Shown: positions 1-10,115, numbered from the stretch's first letter. The stretch: 64,000 nt of DNA from Saprospiraceae bacterium (GCA_016717105.1 JADKGF010000004.1:124001-188000), one strand, 5' to 3'. Numbers and translations are program-made. The notes: a model not told the origin generated them from the letters alone.

Positions 1-328
1 AAATATCGGGCTGAACAACAGTCGTAGATTTGTTGCGTTTCTTGTTAGCAATAGGAAGTACGACGTCGATCGGCGCACTATACACTCTACAGCCTTTCCC
101 ACGAAGATTTTGGTGTAGCCGCGCGAATAAATTGCCACTAATTAATTGATGTTTCACTCTTGGCGCTGGGCTCATCCGAAACAACTTGCCGCGGATAATT
201 TCTACCATTTCTTCAAATTCAAATTTGAGATAATCTCCATAAGTATAAAGTTTATCATAATTCATGATAGGCTCCTTGGCTTCATTAATATCTGTGTCTT
301 CTATACTTTTGTATTCCTTCATGATCAT
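1..328 (-). CDS. Uma2-family (PD-D/ExK) nuclease-like protein, copy 1, 3' end outside the window
   Basis: An open minus-strand frame starts at ATG 328 (a second ATG lies at 322) and runs off the left edge without a stop, so only about 109 N-terminal residues are visible. They match the next gene (365-986) closely: both have a YDRIYTY/YDKLYTY-like stretch, then EEMVEIIRGKLFRMSPAP and a VKHQLISGN block, then PIDVVLP and VVQPDI, the usual Uma2 (DUF820) core with the first catalytic-region acidic residues. Uma2 proteins are restriction-endonuclease-fold proteins, abundant in some phyla and often in tandem, whose cellular role is unknown. This copy keeps its frame where the neighbour is broken. 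The family call is by recognised motifs; activity is not shown. Confidence 0.72.
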   Translation of the reverse strand, partial: MIMKEYKSIEDTDINEAKEPIMNYDKLYTYGDYLKFEFEEMVEIIRGKLFRMSPAPRVKHQLISGNLFARLHQNLRGKGCRVYSAPIDVVLPIANKKRNKSTTVVQPDI

Positions 329-364
329 TTTTGAAAACAAATATAACATATTATTTTATAAATC

Positions 365-986
365 TCACACACCTTCAAAAATATCTTCAATACTAATCGA
401 TAGTCCAGGCAATGTCTTCACAGGTATCACATCATCTTCAGAGAAGGCATTGAGACGTTGATATTTTCCATTTTCCAAAATATAAACTTCAATAAAACGC
501 ATCTCTCCAAATACAATCCAATATTCACCAACACCAGCTTCTTCATAGACGCTGTATTTGTCTTTTGTATCTCGTTTTACATCTTTACCAGCAATTATCT
601 CTATTACAAAATCAGGAACGCCAAAGACAGCAGTTTCCTCTATAATTTTTGGATCACAAATCACACAAATATCGGGCTGAACAACGGTCGTAGATTTGCT
701 GCGTTTTTGTTTTCGATTGGAAGTACAACATCAATTGGCGAATTGAAACATTACATTTTTGGTTTGTTAATTGATGGTGCAATCTGCCAAAAATATTGCC
801 ACTAATTAATTGATGTTTCACTCTTGGTGCTGGGCTCATCCGAAACAATTTGCCACGGATGATTTCTACCATTTCTTCAAATTCAAACTGTAGGTAATCA
901 GCATAAGTGTAAATCCGATCATAATCTATGGATGGCTCTTTGAGTTCGTTGGATGTATTTTGTTCTTCTATTTTATAAGTTTTCAT
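365..986 (-). pseudogene. Uma2-family nuclease-like gene, copy 2, with two frameshifts
   Basis: The N-terminal part (start 986) reads as Uma2 up to about 746, and the C-terminal part (CDPKII, then PDFVIEIIAGKD, then VGEYWIV) is open to the stop at 365. Aligning the DNA with copy 1 shows two one-base losses: one near 745-749 (the PIDVVLP segment) and one in the T/A-rich run at 701-711. Restoring both gives one protein of about 207 residues, normal for Uma2, with VVQPDI followed directly by CVICDPKII. The breaks lie in the catalytic core, so as written no intact enzyme is made. True decay or sequencing error are both possible; see the window-wide indel finding. Confidence 0.75.
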
Positions 987-1109
987 AAAAGAATGTTTTA
1001 ATATGCAAATATATCGTATTATTTAAAATACCACAAACAAAAATAATTGAAATACAACTAATAATCCTTAAATGAAAAGGGCTTCAACATTGCACACTAA
1101 AATAAAAAA

Positions 1110-1135
1110 AGGTCCAGGCGGGGAGCCATGGACCT
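1110..1135 (-). terminator. Rho-independent terminator, downstream of the dcw operon
   Basis: Arms AGGTCCA and TGGACCT (1110-1116 and 1129-1135) enclose an inner GGC/GCC pairing with a one-base bulge. Read on the minus strand the hairpin is followed directly by a run of seven T and then ATTTT. It lies about 265 bp past the ftsZ stop. Confidence 0.8.
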
Positions 1136-1359
1136 GTAATTAATAAACCAATCTCATTAAAAAGTTTATAAATAAAGACGAAAATCCAAAATTGAAATCA
1201 ACATTGCTGTTGTACTATCCCCAAACTATCGGGATTATTTCTACAGGATTCTATCTATTTCAGGTTGTGAAAACTAAATATTACTTCTTAACGAACGATC
1301 GGTTGGTCGGTCTTCAGTTGATTGTTCTAAATGAGATAAAATTCGAAAATGTCAGGGGG

Positions 1360-1394
1360 AAAGTGATGAGAATCTATAAAATCCTCATCACTTT
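1360..1394. terminator. Hairpin immediately after ftsZ, possible two-way terminator
   Basis: An 11-bp perfect inverted repeat (AAAGTGATGAG and CTCATCACTTT, 1360-1370 and 1384-1394) lies just past the ftsZ stop. The stronger T-run (TTTTTATCTTT) is on the plus-strand side. On the minus strand the hairpin is followed by TTTCCCCC, so as an ftsZ terminator it is weaker than the one at 1110. Confidence 0.6.
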
Positions 1395-1400
1395 TTATCT

Positions 1401-2831
1401 TTAATCTACATTGTCATATAGAAATGAATTGTTTGATACGAAGATGTTATTTTCATCATCCATATTTACCATATATGTTGAATTATGTTTACCATTAGCT
1501 TTATTGGTTTCATCCAACATTACATTCCTTCGTGCATAAGCAGGTACATTTTCCATATCGGCTATGATTTTTGGATTGTCCAATGGCTTACTATTTGTCT
1601 TGCGAAGATATTCCCGACGTGCTGCGTCTGCTTCACTTTTTTTCTTAAGCTCTTCGGTAAGATGTCCTCTTTTATTCACAAAAGGATCTTCAGATTTCAC
1701 ACCCAACATATTGATGGTTTTTTTGACATCATCGGTATCGAAATCTACCACATTTTCAGCGAAAGCTGTGTCAAAATCAAAAACCGTGTAGTCTTCCTCC
1801 ACAATTTCATTGACTCTTTCACTTTCAAGTGATACCTTCACTTTCTCTGGCGCTACTTCTTTGCGCTTTGTCCCTCCTTCTCTAAATCCAGTAGCTATCA
1901 AGGTAATCATGATCTTTTCACCAAGGGACTCATCTTTACAATTTCCCCAGATAAGGTCTGTACCGTAACCAGCTTCTTCTTGCACATGCTCTGTGATTTC
2001 ACCTATTTCGTCCATGGTGACTTCCTTGGTACCTGATGTAATATTGAGCAAGATGTGCTGTGCACCTCTGATGTCATTATCTTCCAACAATGGTGATGCC
2101 AAAGCCAGATTGATTGCCTTGCGCGCTCTGTCGTCACCGTCAGCCATGGCACTACCCATGATTGCAACGCCACTATTGCGCATGACCGTGTTGACATCCT
2201 CAAAATCCACATTGATGTAACCAGGTACCGTAATAATTTCAGCTATACCTTTGGCTGCTGTAGTAAGTATATCATCTGCTTGACCAAATGCCGCTGATAA
2301 TGCAAGATTGCCATGGATCATTTTCATCTTGTCATTACTGATCACAAGGATAGAATCCACATTTTTCTTCAATTGCTCAAGACCTTCATGTGCTTGCCTT
2401 TGTCTTCTCAGTCCTTCAAACTTGAATGGTAAAGTTACTATGGCTACCGTAAGGATTTCCATTTCTTTGGCTACCTTGGCTATGATTGGAGCTGCTCCAG
2501 TACCTGTTCCTCCGCCCATTCCGGCCGTAATAAAAAGCATTTTGGTGCCATCACTCAACCATTTGCGAATGTCTTCTATTGACTCTATACAAGATTGTTT
2601 TCCGACTTCTGGCATACTGCCGGCACCACGACCTTCAGTAAGGTTTGGCCCTAAGGCAATACGTACAGGCACAGGATTGTTTTCCATCGCTTGTGCATCG
2701 GTATTGCAGATCGCAAAATCCACACCTGTAATACCTTGTCTGAACATATGTCCTACGGCATTACCGCCGCCACCACCTACACCCACAACTTTGATGATGG
2801 ATTTTTGATTTGTTGGTATATCAAATTTCAT
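1401..2831 (-). CDS. ftsZ: Cell division protein FtsZ
   Basis: Tubulin-like GTPase that polymerises into the Z-ring and recruits the division machinery at mid-cell. The protein has 476 residues. The N-terminal GTP-binding domain carries GVGGGGGNAV (about 17-26) and the tubulin signature GGGTGTG (106-112); the NVDFEDV synergy (T7) loop follows at about 205. After the core (about 1-320) comes a variable acidic linker, then a conserved Bacteroidota tail ending NNSFLYDNVD, the expected docking peptide for FtsA and other partners. It is last in the dcw operon, 30 bp after the repaired ftsA stop. The frame is intact, unlike ftsA and ftsW. The call is certain on motifs, length and context. Confidence 0.98.
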   Translation of the reverse strand: MKFDIPTNQKSIIKVVGVGGGGGNAVGHMFRQGITGVDFAICNTDAQAMENNPVPVRIALGPNLTEGRGAGSMPEVGKQSCIESIEDIRKWLSDGTKMLFITAGMGGGTGTGAAPIIAKVAKEMEILTVAIVTLPFKFEGLRRQRQAHEGLEQLKKNVDSILVISNDKMKMIHGNLALSAAFGQADDILTTAAKGIAEIITVPGYINVDFEDVNTVMRNSGVAIMGSAMADGDDRARKAINLALASPLLEDNDIRGAQHILLNITSGTKEVTMDEIGEITEHVQEEAGYGTDLIWGNCKDESLGEKIMITLIATGFREGGTKRKEVAPEKVKVSLESERVNEIVEEDYTVFDFDTAFAENVVDFDTDDVKKTINMLGVKSEDPFVNKRGHLTEELKKKSEADAARREYLRKTNSKPLDNPKIIADMENVPAYARRNVMLDETNKANGKHNSTYMVNMDDENNIFVSNNSFLYDNVD

Positions 2832-2861
2832 TTCTCTTAATTTCTGTTGTTAAATAATAGG

Positions 2862-4256
2862 TTAGAATTCGGAATCTGGTACAGTCTTAAAAAAATCTTT
2901 GGTCAGGGTAAACAACTTGTTGAAAATCCCTTTTCTTACCTTGTTCAACCACTTCTTCATCTTCCTCCTCATCCTTCTTCTTGTTTAGGTGTTTGCTTAG
3001 TAGTATTATTGTTTAAAGGCGGATAATAAGATTCTGCAAATCGAGGCTCTTCAGTGATCTTTTTGAACTCTTCAACATAATTGGTTTTATCACCAAAATT
3101 ATCTATTGTATGCTTGAGCAATCCTACCGCTGTAGCGAAAATCGGACTTGCCAACTGCGATGAATATCCATGAGCCAAGTGTTCAATTGGTTGTCCAACT
3201 CTGGTTGGCAATCCTGTATGATATTCAGCAAGCAAGTCGATATGTTTTAGCAAAGATCCACCACCTGTAAGTACCATACCTGCTGAGCTTGTTGTCATAT
3301 CCAGATCGACGGATTTCCCACAATACATAATCAAATATCTCTTCTACCCTAGCCTGAATGATTCTTGCCAGATTCTTTTCGGAAATCTCTTTATGATCTC
3401 TACCTTTAAATCCAGGTATAGTAATGATTCTATTATCTACGATTTCATCAGCCATCGCAGAGCCAAATTTCACTTTCAGTTTTTCGGCTTGCTCATTCAT
3501 CACCGTACAGCCTTCGCGAATATCCTTTGTGATGACATTACCTCCAAACGGGATTACACAAGTGTGACGGATAATGCCGTCTTTGAAGATCGTAATATCT
3601 GTGGTGCCGCCGCCTATATCTACCAAGGCAATACCGGCTTCTTTTTCTTCACTGCTCAAGACAGATGCTGCGGATGCAATAGGCTCCAAAGTCACGTCAG
3701 CTACTTCAAGTCCAGCTTTTTCTACACATCGCAAGATGTTTCTGCTTGCTGATATCTGTCCAGTGATGATGTGGAAATTTGCTTCCAATCTCACGCCAGA
3801 CATTCCTATCGGATCGAAAATATCCTGCTCATCATCCACCGTATATTCTTGTGGCACAACATGCAATATCTTATCACCTGGTGGCAAAACTAACTTATAC
3901 ATGTCTTTGATCAGTTTGTCAATATCATCCTGATTTATCTCAGTATTGGAGTCATGTCTAACCAATAATCCATGATGATGAAGGCTCTTGATATGCTGGC
4001 CAGCGATGCCCACATGGACAACTCTGAATTTGCAATGCGCATTTCGTTCAGCTATATCCACGGCTTCTCTGATGGCTTTTACCGTCTTGTCGATATTAGA
4101 CACCACACCTCTGGATACACCTTCTGATCTGACAACACCCATACCAACAATCTCCAGTTTACCATACTCGTTGAGCTGGCCTGCAATTGCACATACCTTG
4201 GTGGTACCAATGTCCAGCGCAACTGCTGTGTTTTTTATTTTTAACTGATCGTTCAT
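2862..4256 (-). CDS. ftsA: Cell division protein FtsA (two apparent frameshifts)
   Basis: Actin-like ATPase that tethers FtsZ to the membrane. The first part (start 4256) carries ALDIGTTKVCAI, the 1C insertion region and DIGGGTTDI, the ATP-binding signatures. It runs into the wrong frame near 3290-3335, after RRSGYDNKLS. The next frame continues with AGMVLTGGGSLLKHI and IFATAVGLL to an apparent stop at 2969. A second one-base shift near 2970-2985 opens the usual C-terminal amphipathic helix (MKKWLNKVRKGIFNKLF) and the end PDSEF, with the stop at 2862-2864. Repaired length is about 464 residues, normal for the family. The gene is essential in most bacteria and its neighbours are intact, so sequencing indels are likelier than a real pseudogene. 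Confidence 0.93.
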
Positions 4257-4283
4257 AGTACAAATTATTTAATTTTGAATACT

Positions 4284-5156
4284 TTACTTATTATCTTTTT
4301 TTATTAATTGAGCGGTTAATGTATCTCTAAGAATCGGCTTTATTTTGGCAGCATGTTCAGGATTGGCCAGCATGCCTCTCACTTGATGTGAATACTTCAG
4401 ATTGAGTGATTTGTACCTGCTCCAGCCTAACTTGGGCATACCATCTCTATAAAATATCTTCAAGTTGTCAAATTTAGCTTGAATATCACTAGCATCACCA
4501 AATATCAACTTTTCTCTTCCCAACTTAGGTATCAACACAATGTCACCAATACTATCATGCTCCACATGAGCTTGCTCTATCAATGCAGTAAGAAATGGAT
4601 CCTTTGCTACGTACTTCATGATATCAAAAACCTGTTTCAACTTTGATGGTCGGTCAGATTTTGTGTTTACCAAACTAAATGTATCCCTTATACCAGTAAC
4701 CAAGGGCACTCTCACAGCACTTCCTCTTGTCACAGGCACTTGTTTGCCATTCTCATCCAAATAATATTCGCCTCCTTCTTCTTCTATAACCCGAATGATC
4801 GGCTTTTTCTGGATTATATGGGCATGAAGTCTGTTCTTGGAATCAAAATACAGGTCTGCCCTTTGTATCCTTTTATCTTTATTGAGCTTTGCTTCCAATT
4901 TTCGCAAATTCAATGATTTGATATTGGCTTTTGTAATGGTCTTTCCTGCGGCAAGTTGCAAAATTTGTTTGATTTCCTTTTCAGAAATGAGCTGTTCGCC
5001 ATCATTAATCTTTTCAATTTCAACTACTAAAGTCTTTACTTCAGCATTGGATTTTCGCATGATAGAAAAGAAAAGCAGGGCCGATATCCCGGCAATCAGT
5101 GTCAGCCATATCATGGCGTCTCTGACCCTTTTCATATTTAATTTTCTATCGCTCAT
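4284..5156 (-). CDS. ftsQ: Cell division protein FtsQ/DivIB
   Basis: Bitopic membrane protein that links cytoplasmic division proteins to the periplasmic septal synthase through FtsL and FtsB. The protein has 290 residues: a short basic cytoplasmic tail (MSDRKLNMKRVRD), one transmembrane segment (about 14-34, IWLTLIAGISALLFFSIM), then a POTRA-like domain (about 40-120) and a beta domain. Sequence conservation in this family is weak. The call rests on length, topology and its place between murC (6 bp upstream) and ftsA (27 bp downstream), which is the standard dcw position. Confidence 0.9.
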   Translation of the reverse strand: MSDRKLNMKRVRDAMIWLTLIAGISALLFFSIMRKSNAEVKTLVVEIEKINDGEQLISEKEIKQILQLAAGKTITKANIKSLNLRKLEAKLNKDKRIQRADLYFDSKNRLHAHIIQKKPIIRVIEEEGGEYYLDENGKQVPVTRGSAVRVPLVTGIRDTFSLVNTKSDRPSKLKQVFDIMKYVAKDPFLTALIEQAHVEHDSIGDIVLIPKLGREKLIFGDASDIQAKFDNLKIFYRDGMPKLGWSRYKSLNLKYSHQVRGMLANPEHAAKIKPILRDTLTAQLIKKDNK

Positions 5157-5162
5157 TTTATT

Positions 5163-6533
5163 TTATTTATAAAGCTCTTTGATCTTGGGAACAAAAGTGT
5201 CAATATCACCTGCACCCAAGGTCATTAAAATTTCAAGATTATATGCTTTTAATGTGTCCATCAATGTTTCCTTGGTGACCAATTTTTTGTTTGGGTTTTT
5301 CATTCTGTTGAAAATGCTTTCAGATGTTACACCTTCGATTGGCAACTCTCGAGCTGGGTAGATATCCATCAATATGATCTCATCCAATTTGTCCAACTCT
5401 GACGCGAATCCATCTACAAAATCCCTAGTCCGCGAATAAAGATGCGGCTGAAAAATACCTGTCAATTTCCTTCCCGGAAAAAGTGTTCTGGCTGCATCGA
5501 TTGCCACTTTTAGTTCACTAGGATGATGTGCATAATCGTCTATAAAAACCAAATCTTCTCTATCAATGATTCTTTCGAATCTACGCTGAATTCCTTTGAA
5601 ACCAGCTAATGCTTTTTTTATATCATCAGGTGCCACTTTGTTCAACAGTCCGACTGTGATAGCGACACATGCATTTTCGAGATTATGTTTGCCAGGCATA
5701 CTCATCACTATATCTTTAATCTCCTGCCCTACGCCTTGATAATCAAACACATACTTCCCTTGGTCGATTCTGATTCTGGTCATTTTTATTTGGACATTGC
5801 CGGTACCATATTCCAAAACAGAAACGCCTCTTTTGGTTAGTTCCATCAATTCATTGATTTTGAATTGGTCCAACAATCCTTCTTTTATAATCAGAAAACC
5901 GTTGTCTCTGATTTTGGCAGCGTAAGATTTAAATCCTTCGATCATCACTTTACTATCTCCATAGATATCTAGATGATCTGCATCCATCGATGAGATAGAA
6001 GCGATAAATGGATTCAATCTTAAAAACGAACGATCGTATTCATCCGCTTCTAACACAACTACTTCACTTTTACCAATTAGGAAATTGCTATTGTAATCTA
6101 CCGCAATTCCACCCAAAAATGCCGATACATCAATGCCTCCTACTTTCAAAACATGAGTCGTCATAGCACTCGTTGTCGTTTTGCCATGCGTTCCAGCTAT
6201 TCCTACCGAAATCTTATCATTGCTAATCAAACCAAGTGCTTCGGATCGCTTCATCATCGGAATTCCTGAGTTCAAAAGATGGTTGTAACCTTTATGATCC
6301 TTAGGAATTGCAGGCGTATAAATAATCAAATCAATATCTGTTGGGATAACAGATATTTCATCATGATAATGAATATTCATACCTTCATCCGACAAATGTT
6401 GGGTCAGGACAGTTTCTGTTTTATCGTAGCCTGATACCTTTTTGCCTTGAGCAATAAAATATCTTGCAATGGCACTCATACCGATGCCACCGATTCCGAT
6501 AAAATACACATGACTGACCTCATTCAACTTCAT
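5163..6533 (-). CDS. murC: UDP-N-acetylmuramate--L-alanine ligase MurC
   Basis: Cytoplasmic ATP-dependent ligase that adds L-alanine to UDP-MurNAc, the first step of stem-peptide synthesis. Motifs seen: YFIGIGGIGMSAIARYF (Rossmann-like N-terminus), AGTHGKTTTSAM (ATP loop), EADEYDRSF, and DDYAHHPSE in the C-terminal domain. A start at 6551 is possible, but ATG 6533 is preferred. It overlaps the murG stop as ATGA, is preceded by AAAGGA, and begins the conserved MKLNEVSHVYFIG stretch. This gives about 456 residues, the usual length. It lies in the dcw operon between murG and ftsQ. Confidence 0.97.
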   Translation of the reverse strand: MKLNEVSHVYFIGIGGIGMSAIARYFIAQGKKVSGYDKTETVLTQHLSDEGMNIHYHDEISVIPTDIDLIIYTPAIPKDHKGYNHLLNSGIPMMKRSEALGLISNDKISVGIAGTHGKTTTSAMTTHVLKVGGIDVSAFLGGIAVDYNSNFLIGKSEVVVLEADEYDRSFLRLNPFIASISSMDADHLDIYGDSKVMIEGFKSYAAKIRDNGFLIIKEGLLDQFKINELMELTKRGVSVLEYGTGNVQIKMTRIRIDQGKYVFDYQGVGQEIKDIVMSMPGKHNLENACVAITVGLLNKVAPDDIKKALAGFKGIQRRFERIIDREDLVFIDDYAHHPSELKVAIDAARTLFPGRKLTGIFQPHLYSRTRDFVDGFASELDKLDEIILMDIYPARELPIEGVTSESIFNRMKNPNKKLVTKETLMDTLKAYNLEILMTLGAGDIDTFVPKIKELYK

Positions 6534-7636
6534 GTTCCTTTCTTTGCACATATCTTCAAAATTTCAGCTGCAATCTGCTTTGCGGCCTCAGGTTTGGCAA
6601 AATACTTTATGTTACTCTCCAAACCATTTTTCTTTACTTCATCATTCAAAAGCGACTGGATCTCTGATATCAATTCCTCTTTTGCATTCACATCTTTCAC
6701 CAAAACCGCAGCACCTTTATTTACAAGAGACATGGCATTGACAGTTTGATGATCTTCGGCAACATTGGGAGATGGAATAAGGATCGACGCTTTACCGAGA
6801 ATTGCCAACTCCGAAATAGTCAAAGCACCTGCACGACAGACAACGATATCTGCTGCACTGTAAGCAATATCCATATCTTCAATGAATGATAAAATTTTGA
6901 TGTTGTCTTTTCCTGAAAGTGGACCATTGACATATTCGTCATAATATATTTTGCCCACTTGCCAGATAATGTTCACATCACGCATCTCAAGCAAGGCGTC
7001 TGCGTTGGCAAGAACGGCTTCATTGATCGTTCTTGCCCCGAGACTTCCACCAAAAATTAAAACAGTTTTCTTATTTTGGTCTAACCCTAGTGTATTTCTT
7101 GCTTTCGCTGCATTTATCTTTTTGTCCAATATGTCTTTACGTACTGGATTTCCTGTAAAAATTATTTTGTCTTTCGGAAAGAATCGTTCCAAGCCATCAT
7201 AAGCTACACAAACTGCGCTTGCCTTAGATGCCAATATTCTGTTAGTCACACCCGCAAAGGAATTTTGTTCCTGCAAGACGGTAGGAATATTCATCGAATT
7301 AGCAATCTTTAAAACAGGACCACTCGCATATCCGCCAACACCTACAGCAACATCCGGCCTGAATTTTCTTACGACCATGAAAGCTTTGAACATGCTCGCT
7401 GCTAACTTGAACGGGAAACTTAGATTCCTCAAACTTAGCTTACGCTGAAAACCTGAAATATTCAATCCTATTATTTTATATCCCGCTTTCGGGACTTTTT
7501 CCATTTCTATTTTGCCATTAGCACCTACGAAAAGAATCTCTGTTTCGGGTGCTGCAACTTTTACTGCATCCGCAATCGCAATGGCCGGAAAAACATGGCC
7601 ACCTGTACCGCCTCCACTAATGATCACTCGTGCCAT
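6530..7636 (-). CDS. murG: UDP-GlcNAc:undecaprenyl-PP-MurNAc-pentapeptide GlcNAc transferase MurG
   Basis: Inner-face membrane-associated GT28 glycosyltransferase that converts lipid I to lipid II. The protein has 368 residues with the glycine-rich loop SGGGTGGHVFPAIAIA at the N-terminus, GVGGYASGP, TVLQEQNSFAG, FGGSLGARTINEA in the C-terminal UDP-binding half, and CRAGALTISEL near the nucleotide site. It overlaps the ftsW stop by 20 bp and shares ATGA with murC, so the three are translationally coupled. Confidence 0.98.
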   Translation of the reverse strand: MARVIISGGGTGGHVFPAIAIADAVKVAAPETEILFVGANGKIEMEKVPKAGYKIIGLNISGFQRKLSLRNLSFPFKLAASMFKAFMVVRKFRPDVAVGVGGYASGPVLKIANSMNIPTVLQEQNSFAGVTNRILASKASAVCVAYDGLERFFPKDKIIFTGNPVRKDILDKKINAAKARNTLGLDQNKKTVLIFGGSLGARTINEAVLANADALLEMRDVNIIWQVGKIYYDEYVNGPLSGKDNIKILSFIEDMDIAYSAADIVVCRAGALTISELAILGKASILIPSPNVAEDHQTVNAMSLVNKGAAVLVKDVNAKEELISEIQSLLNDEVKKNGLESNIKYFAKPEAAKQIAAEILKICAKKGT

Positions 7637-8797
7637 CCAATTCCATTTTTTCTAACTGTTTCTTCTCCTCATACGCTTGCTCTACATAACGGCTCACACT
7701 TAGGATGATCCCAAAAGACAAACAAGTGAACAAAAATGAAGTACCACCCATACTGATCATTGGCAATGTAAGTCCCGTAGCAGGAACCAACTGTACTGAT
7801 ACAGCAATATTGGCGAAAGCCGTAATCACAATATTCAACATCAAACCCATGGCAAGCATTGCACCAAAAGTCTTAGGGCATCTCGTCACCAAACTTATAG
7901 TTCTGAAGAGTAACCATAAGTAAAGAAACAATATAACTGCGCCACCTATAAGTCCATATTCTTCGCAAATGATAGCATAAATAAAATCTGCATAAGCAAA
8001 GGGCAAAAAGTGTCTCTGATTGCTATTTCCTGGCCCTACACCCAAAAATCCACCATTTGCAATAGCAACTTTAGATTGCTCTATTTGATATCCACCATCA
8101 GAATACAAGAAATCGTTTATCCTGCTTATCCACGTATCTACCCTGAAATGCTCCGGAAAATATTGTCCAATTAAGAATATACCAGCGAAAACACCAATAC
8201 CCAAAATCGTCAGCAAAATGACATATTTCATAGAGATACGTCCGACAAACATCATTATAAAAGCTGTCACAAAAAGTAGTGCCGCTGTAGATAAATTGGA
8301 TGGTGCGATCAAGGCACAAAACAAAATCACCGGTGCTATTATAGGTAAAAAAGCATCTTTAAAGCTTTTGATATAATCTTGCCTTATGGCCAGTGACCTT
8401 GCTACAAACATGATTAATGCTATCTTGGCAAAGTCTGATGTCTGAAATGACAGCTCCAATATCGGTATCTTTATCCAACGGGATGCGTCATTGATTTTCT
8501 CGCCGAAAGTGCGGTATAAACCAACAGCGGAACGGCTATTACCATCATGATAGGTGCTAATTTTGCATACACCATGTAGTGCATTTTGTAGGCTGTGTAC
8601 ATGAGCATCAATCCAGATCCAATAAAAACCAACTGCCTAACCAAATAATATTCGGTACCATGGGTCGCATTAAACTTATATGCCTCACTACCAGATGTAC
8701 TGTACACAATCAACAAAGAAAATAATGACAATAGTGCCACTATCAGCCAAACTGACCGATCTCCTTTTAGATTTTGATATGTACTTTGTATATTCAA
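7617..8797 (-). CDS. ftsW: Septal peptidoglycan polymerase FtsW (one apparent frameshift)
   Basis: SEDS-family glycosyltransferase that polymerises lipid II at the septum together with FtsI. The N-terminal part (TTG start at 8797; no ATG fits) carries the first transmembrane segments with YSTSGSEAY. It goes out of frame near 8505-8509, in the GAAAG run. The second part continues with the family block LELSFQTSDFAKIALIMFVA, GGYQIEQSKVAIANGG and LPMISMGGTSFLF. Restoring one base gives FGEKINDASRWIKIP across the join and about 393 residues, the expected length. Essential function and intact neighbours argue for a sequencing indel. Confidence 0.93.
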
Positions 8798-8805
8798 CTT
8801 TATCT

Positions 8806-10113
8806 TTAATTACTAATTTTTAATCCTTCTACACATGCTTTGAACTGATCACCTCTATCCATATAATTTTTGAAAAGATCAAAACTCGCACATGCTGGTG
8901 ACAGCAGGACTACATCGCCGGACTCACCCAACTTCAATCCTGTCTCCACCGCCTCTGATACCTTAGTCGTCTCGTAAATAATCGGAATATGGGATTTAAA
9001 ACTGCTCTTCAATTTTTCGTTGTCCATTCCGAGACAAATCAAGGCTTTCACTCTATTTTTTACTAAAGGAAATAACACACTATAATCATTGCCCTTGTCT
9101 GTACCACCAGCTATCCAAATCACTGACTTCGTCATTGCATCCAGTGCATAATAGACAGAATCCACATTGGTTGCTTTGCTGTCATTGATAAATTCGATAC
9201 CATTGATTTCACCACAACTTTCCAATCTATGTGGCAAATTGACAAATGATTTGAGTCCTGTGGCGATCGCGTGCTCAGGTAAATTTAGCATTCGACAAGC
9301 TTCCACAACACAAGCTGCATTGAAAAGATTGTGCCTTCCTTTGATACTCAATTCAAAAACTTTGCTTGCATCCTTTGATACAATGCCTTGTAAGTATGCA
9401 TCTTCCGTGATTCTTACTACCTTTTGCTCACAAGCAAATTCCTGCATTTTATTTGTAATCTCTGGATCGTCTCCATTGATGATAAAATAATCCGCACTCG
9501 TCTGATTCATGGCAACTCGGAACTTAGCATTCACATAATTTGCCATTTTGTACTCATACCTGTCCAAATGATCTGGTGTGATATTGAGTAAGATGGCAAT
9601 ATGTGGCTTGAAAGTCTCCATGTCATCCAACCTACATCTTGAAATTTCAAGTCCCATCACTTCTGGTGCATCTTCGGCAATAATGCGGGCAAAACTTCGC
9701 CCATAATTGCCTCCTAATGCAACGTTTAATCCTGCGGTTTTCAGTACGTGGTATAAAAGTCCCGATGTTGTAGTCTTCCCATTTGAGCCTGTGACAGCGA
9801 TGGTCAGTCCGGAAAAAAATGAGTGACCAAACTCAATTTCGGAAATCACTTTCCGTCCTTTTTCTTTTAGCATGCGAAGGACAGGCGCATGTTCCGGAAC
9901 ACCGGGACTTTTAACAACCACTTCAGTTACCAAAACCTTTTCAAAATCATGTCCTCCTTCTTCAAAGGGAACGTTACTATCAGTTAACTCTTTTTTGTAA
10001 TGTTCAGCTATAGACCCAAAATCACTGACAAAGACATCCATGCCCATCTTCTTTGCCAATAAAGCCGCTCCAACACCGCTTTCTCCTGCACCTATGATCG
10101 TTACACTTTTCAT
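8806..10113 (-). CDS. murD: UDP-N-acetylmuramoylalanine--D-glutamate ligase MurD
   Basis: ATP-dependent cytoplasmic ligase that adds D-glutamate to UDP-MurNAc-L-Ala. The protein has 435 residues with the N-terminal Rossmann motif TIIGAGESGVGAALLA, the ATP loop AVTGSNGKTTTSGLL, the ILLNITPDHLDRY block, and INDSKATNVDSVYYAL plus AGGTDKGNDYS in the C-terminal half. It starts 2 bp after the mraY stop and ends 8 bp before ftsW. Confidence 0.97.
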   Translation of the reverse strand: MKSVTIIGAGESGVGAALLAKKMGMDVFVSDFGSIAEHYKKELTDSNVPFEEGGHDFEKVLVTEVVVKSPGVPEHAPVLRMLKEKGRKVISEIEFGHSFFSGLTIAVTGSNGKTTTSGLLYHVLKTAGLNVALGGNYGRSFARIIAEDAPEVMGLEISRCRLDDMETFKPHIAILLNITPDHLDRYEYKMANYVNAKFRVAMNQTSADYFIINGDDPEITNKMQEFACEQKVVRITEDAYLQGIVSKDASKVFELSIKGRHNLFNAACVVEACRMLNLPEHAIATGLKSFVNLPHRLESCGEINGIEFINDSKATNVDSVYYALDAMTKSVIWIAGGTDKGNDYSVLFPLVKNRVKALICLGMDNEKLKSSFKSHIPIIYETTKVSEAVETGLKLGESGDVVLLSPACASFDLFKNYMDRGDQFKACVEGLKISN

Positions 10114-10115
10114 AA

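Larger units (their letters stand above)
987..1400. other. Intergenic region behind ftsZ
   Basis: No convincing gene lies between the Uma2 pair and ftsZ. A short plus-strand frame at 1192-1404 has no family match or start context that I recognise. The region holds two hairpins (1110-1135 and 1360-1394), described separately, which close the division-gene transcript. Confidence 0.6.

Noticed and set aside
2308..2808. 166-codon plus-strand frame
   Set aside because: It lies wholly antisense to the conserved GTPase domain of ftsZ and has no recognisable domain or ribosome site.
3290..3335. Programmed frameshift in ftsA
   Set aside because: No slippery heptamer plus structure is visible, and the same kind of break occurs in many unrelated genes of the window.
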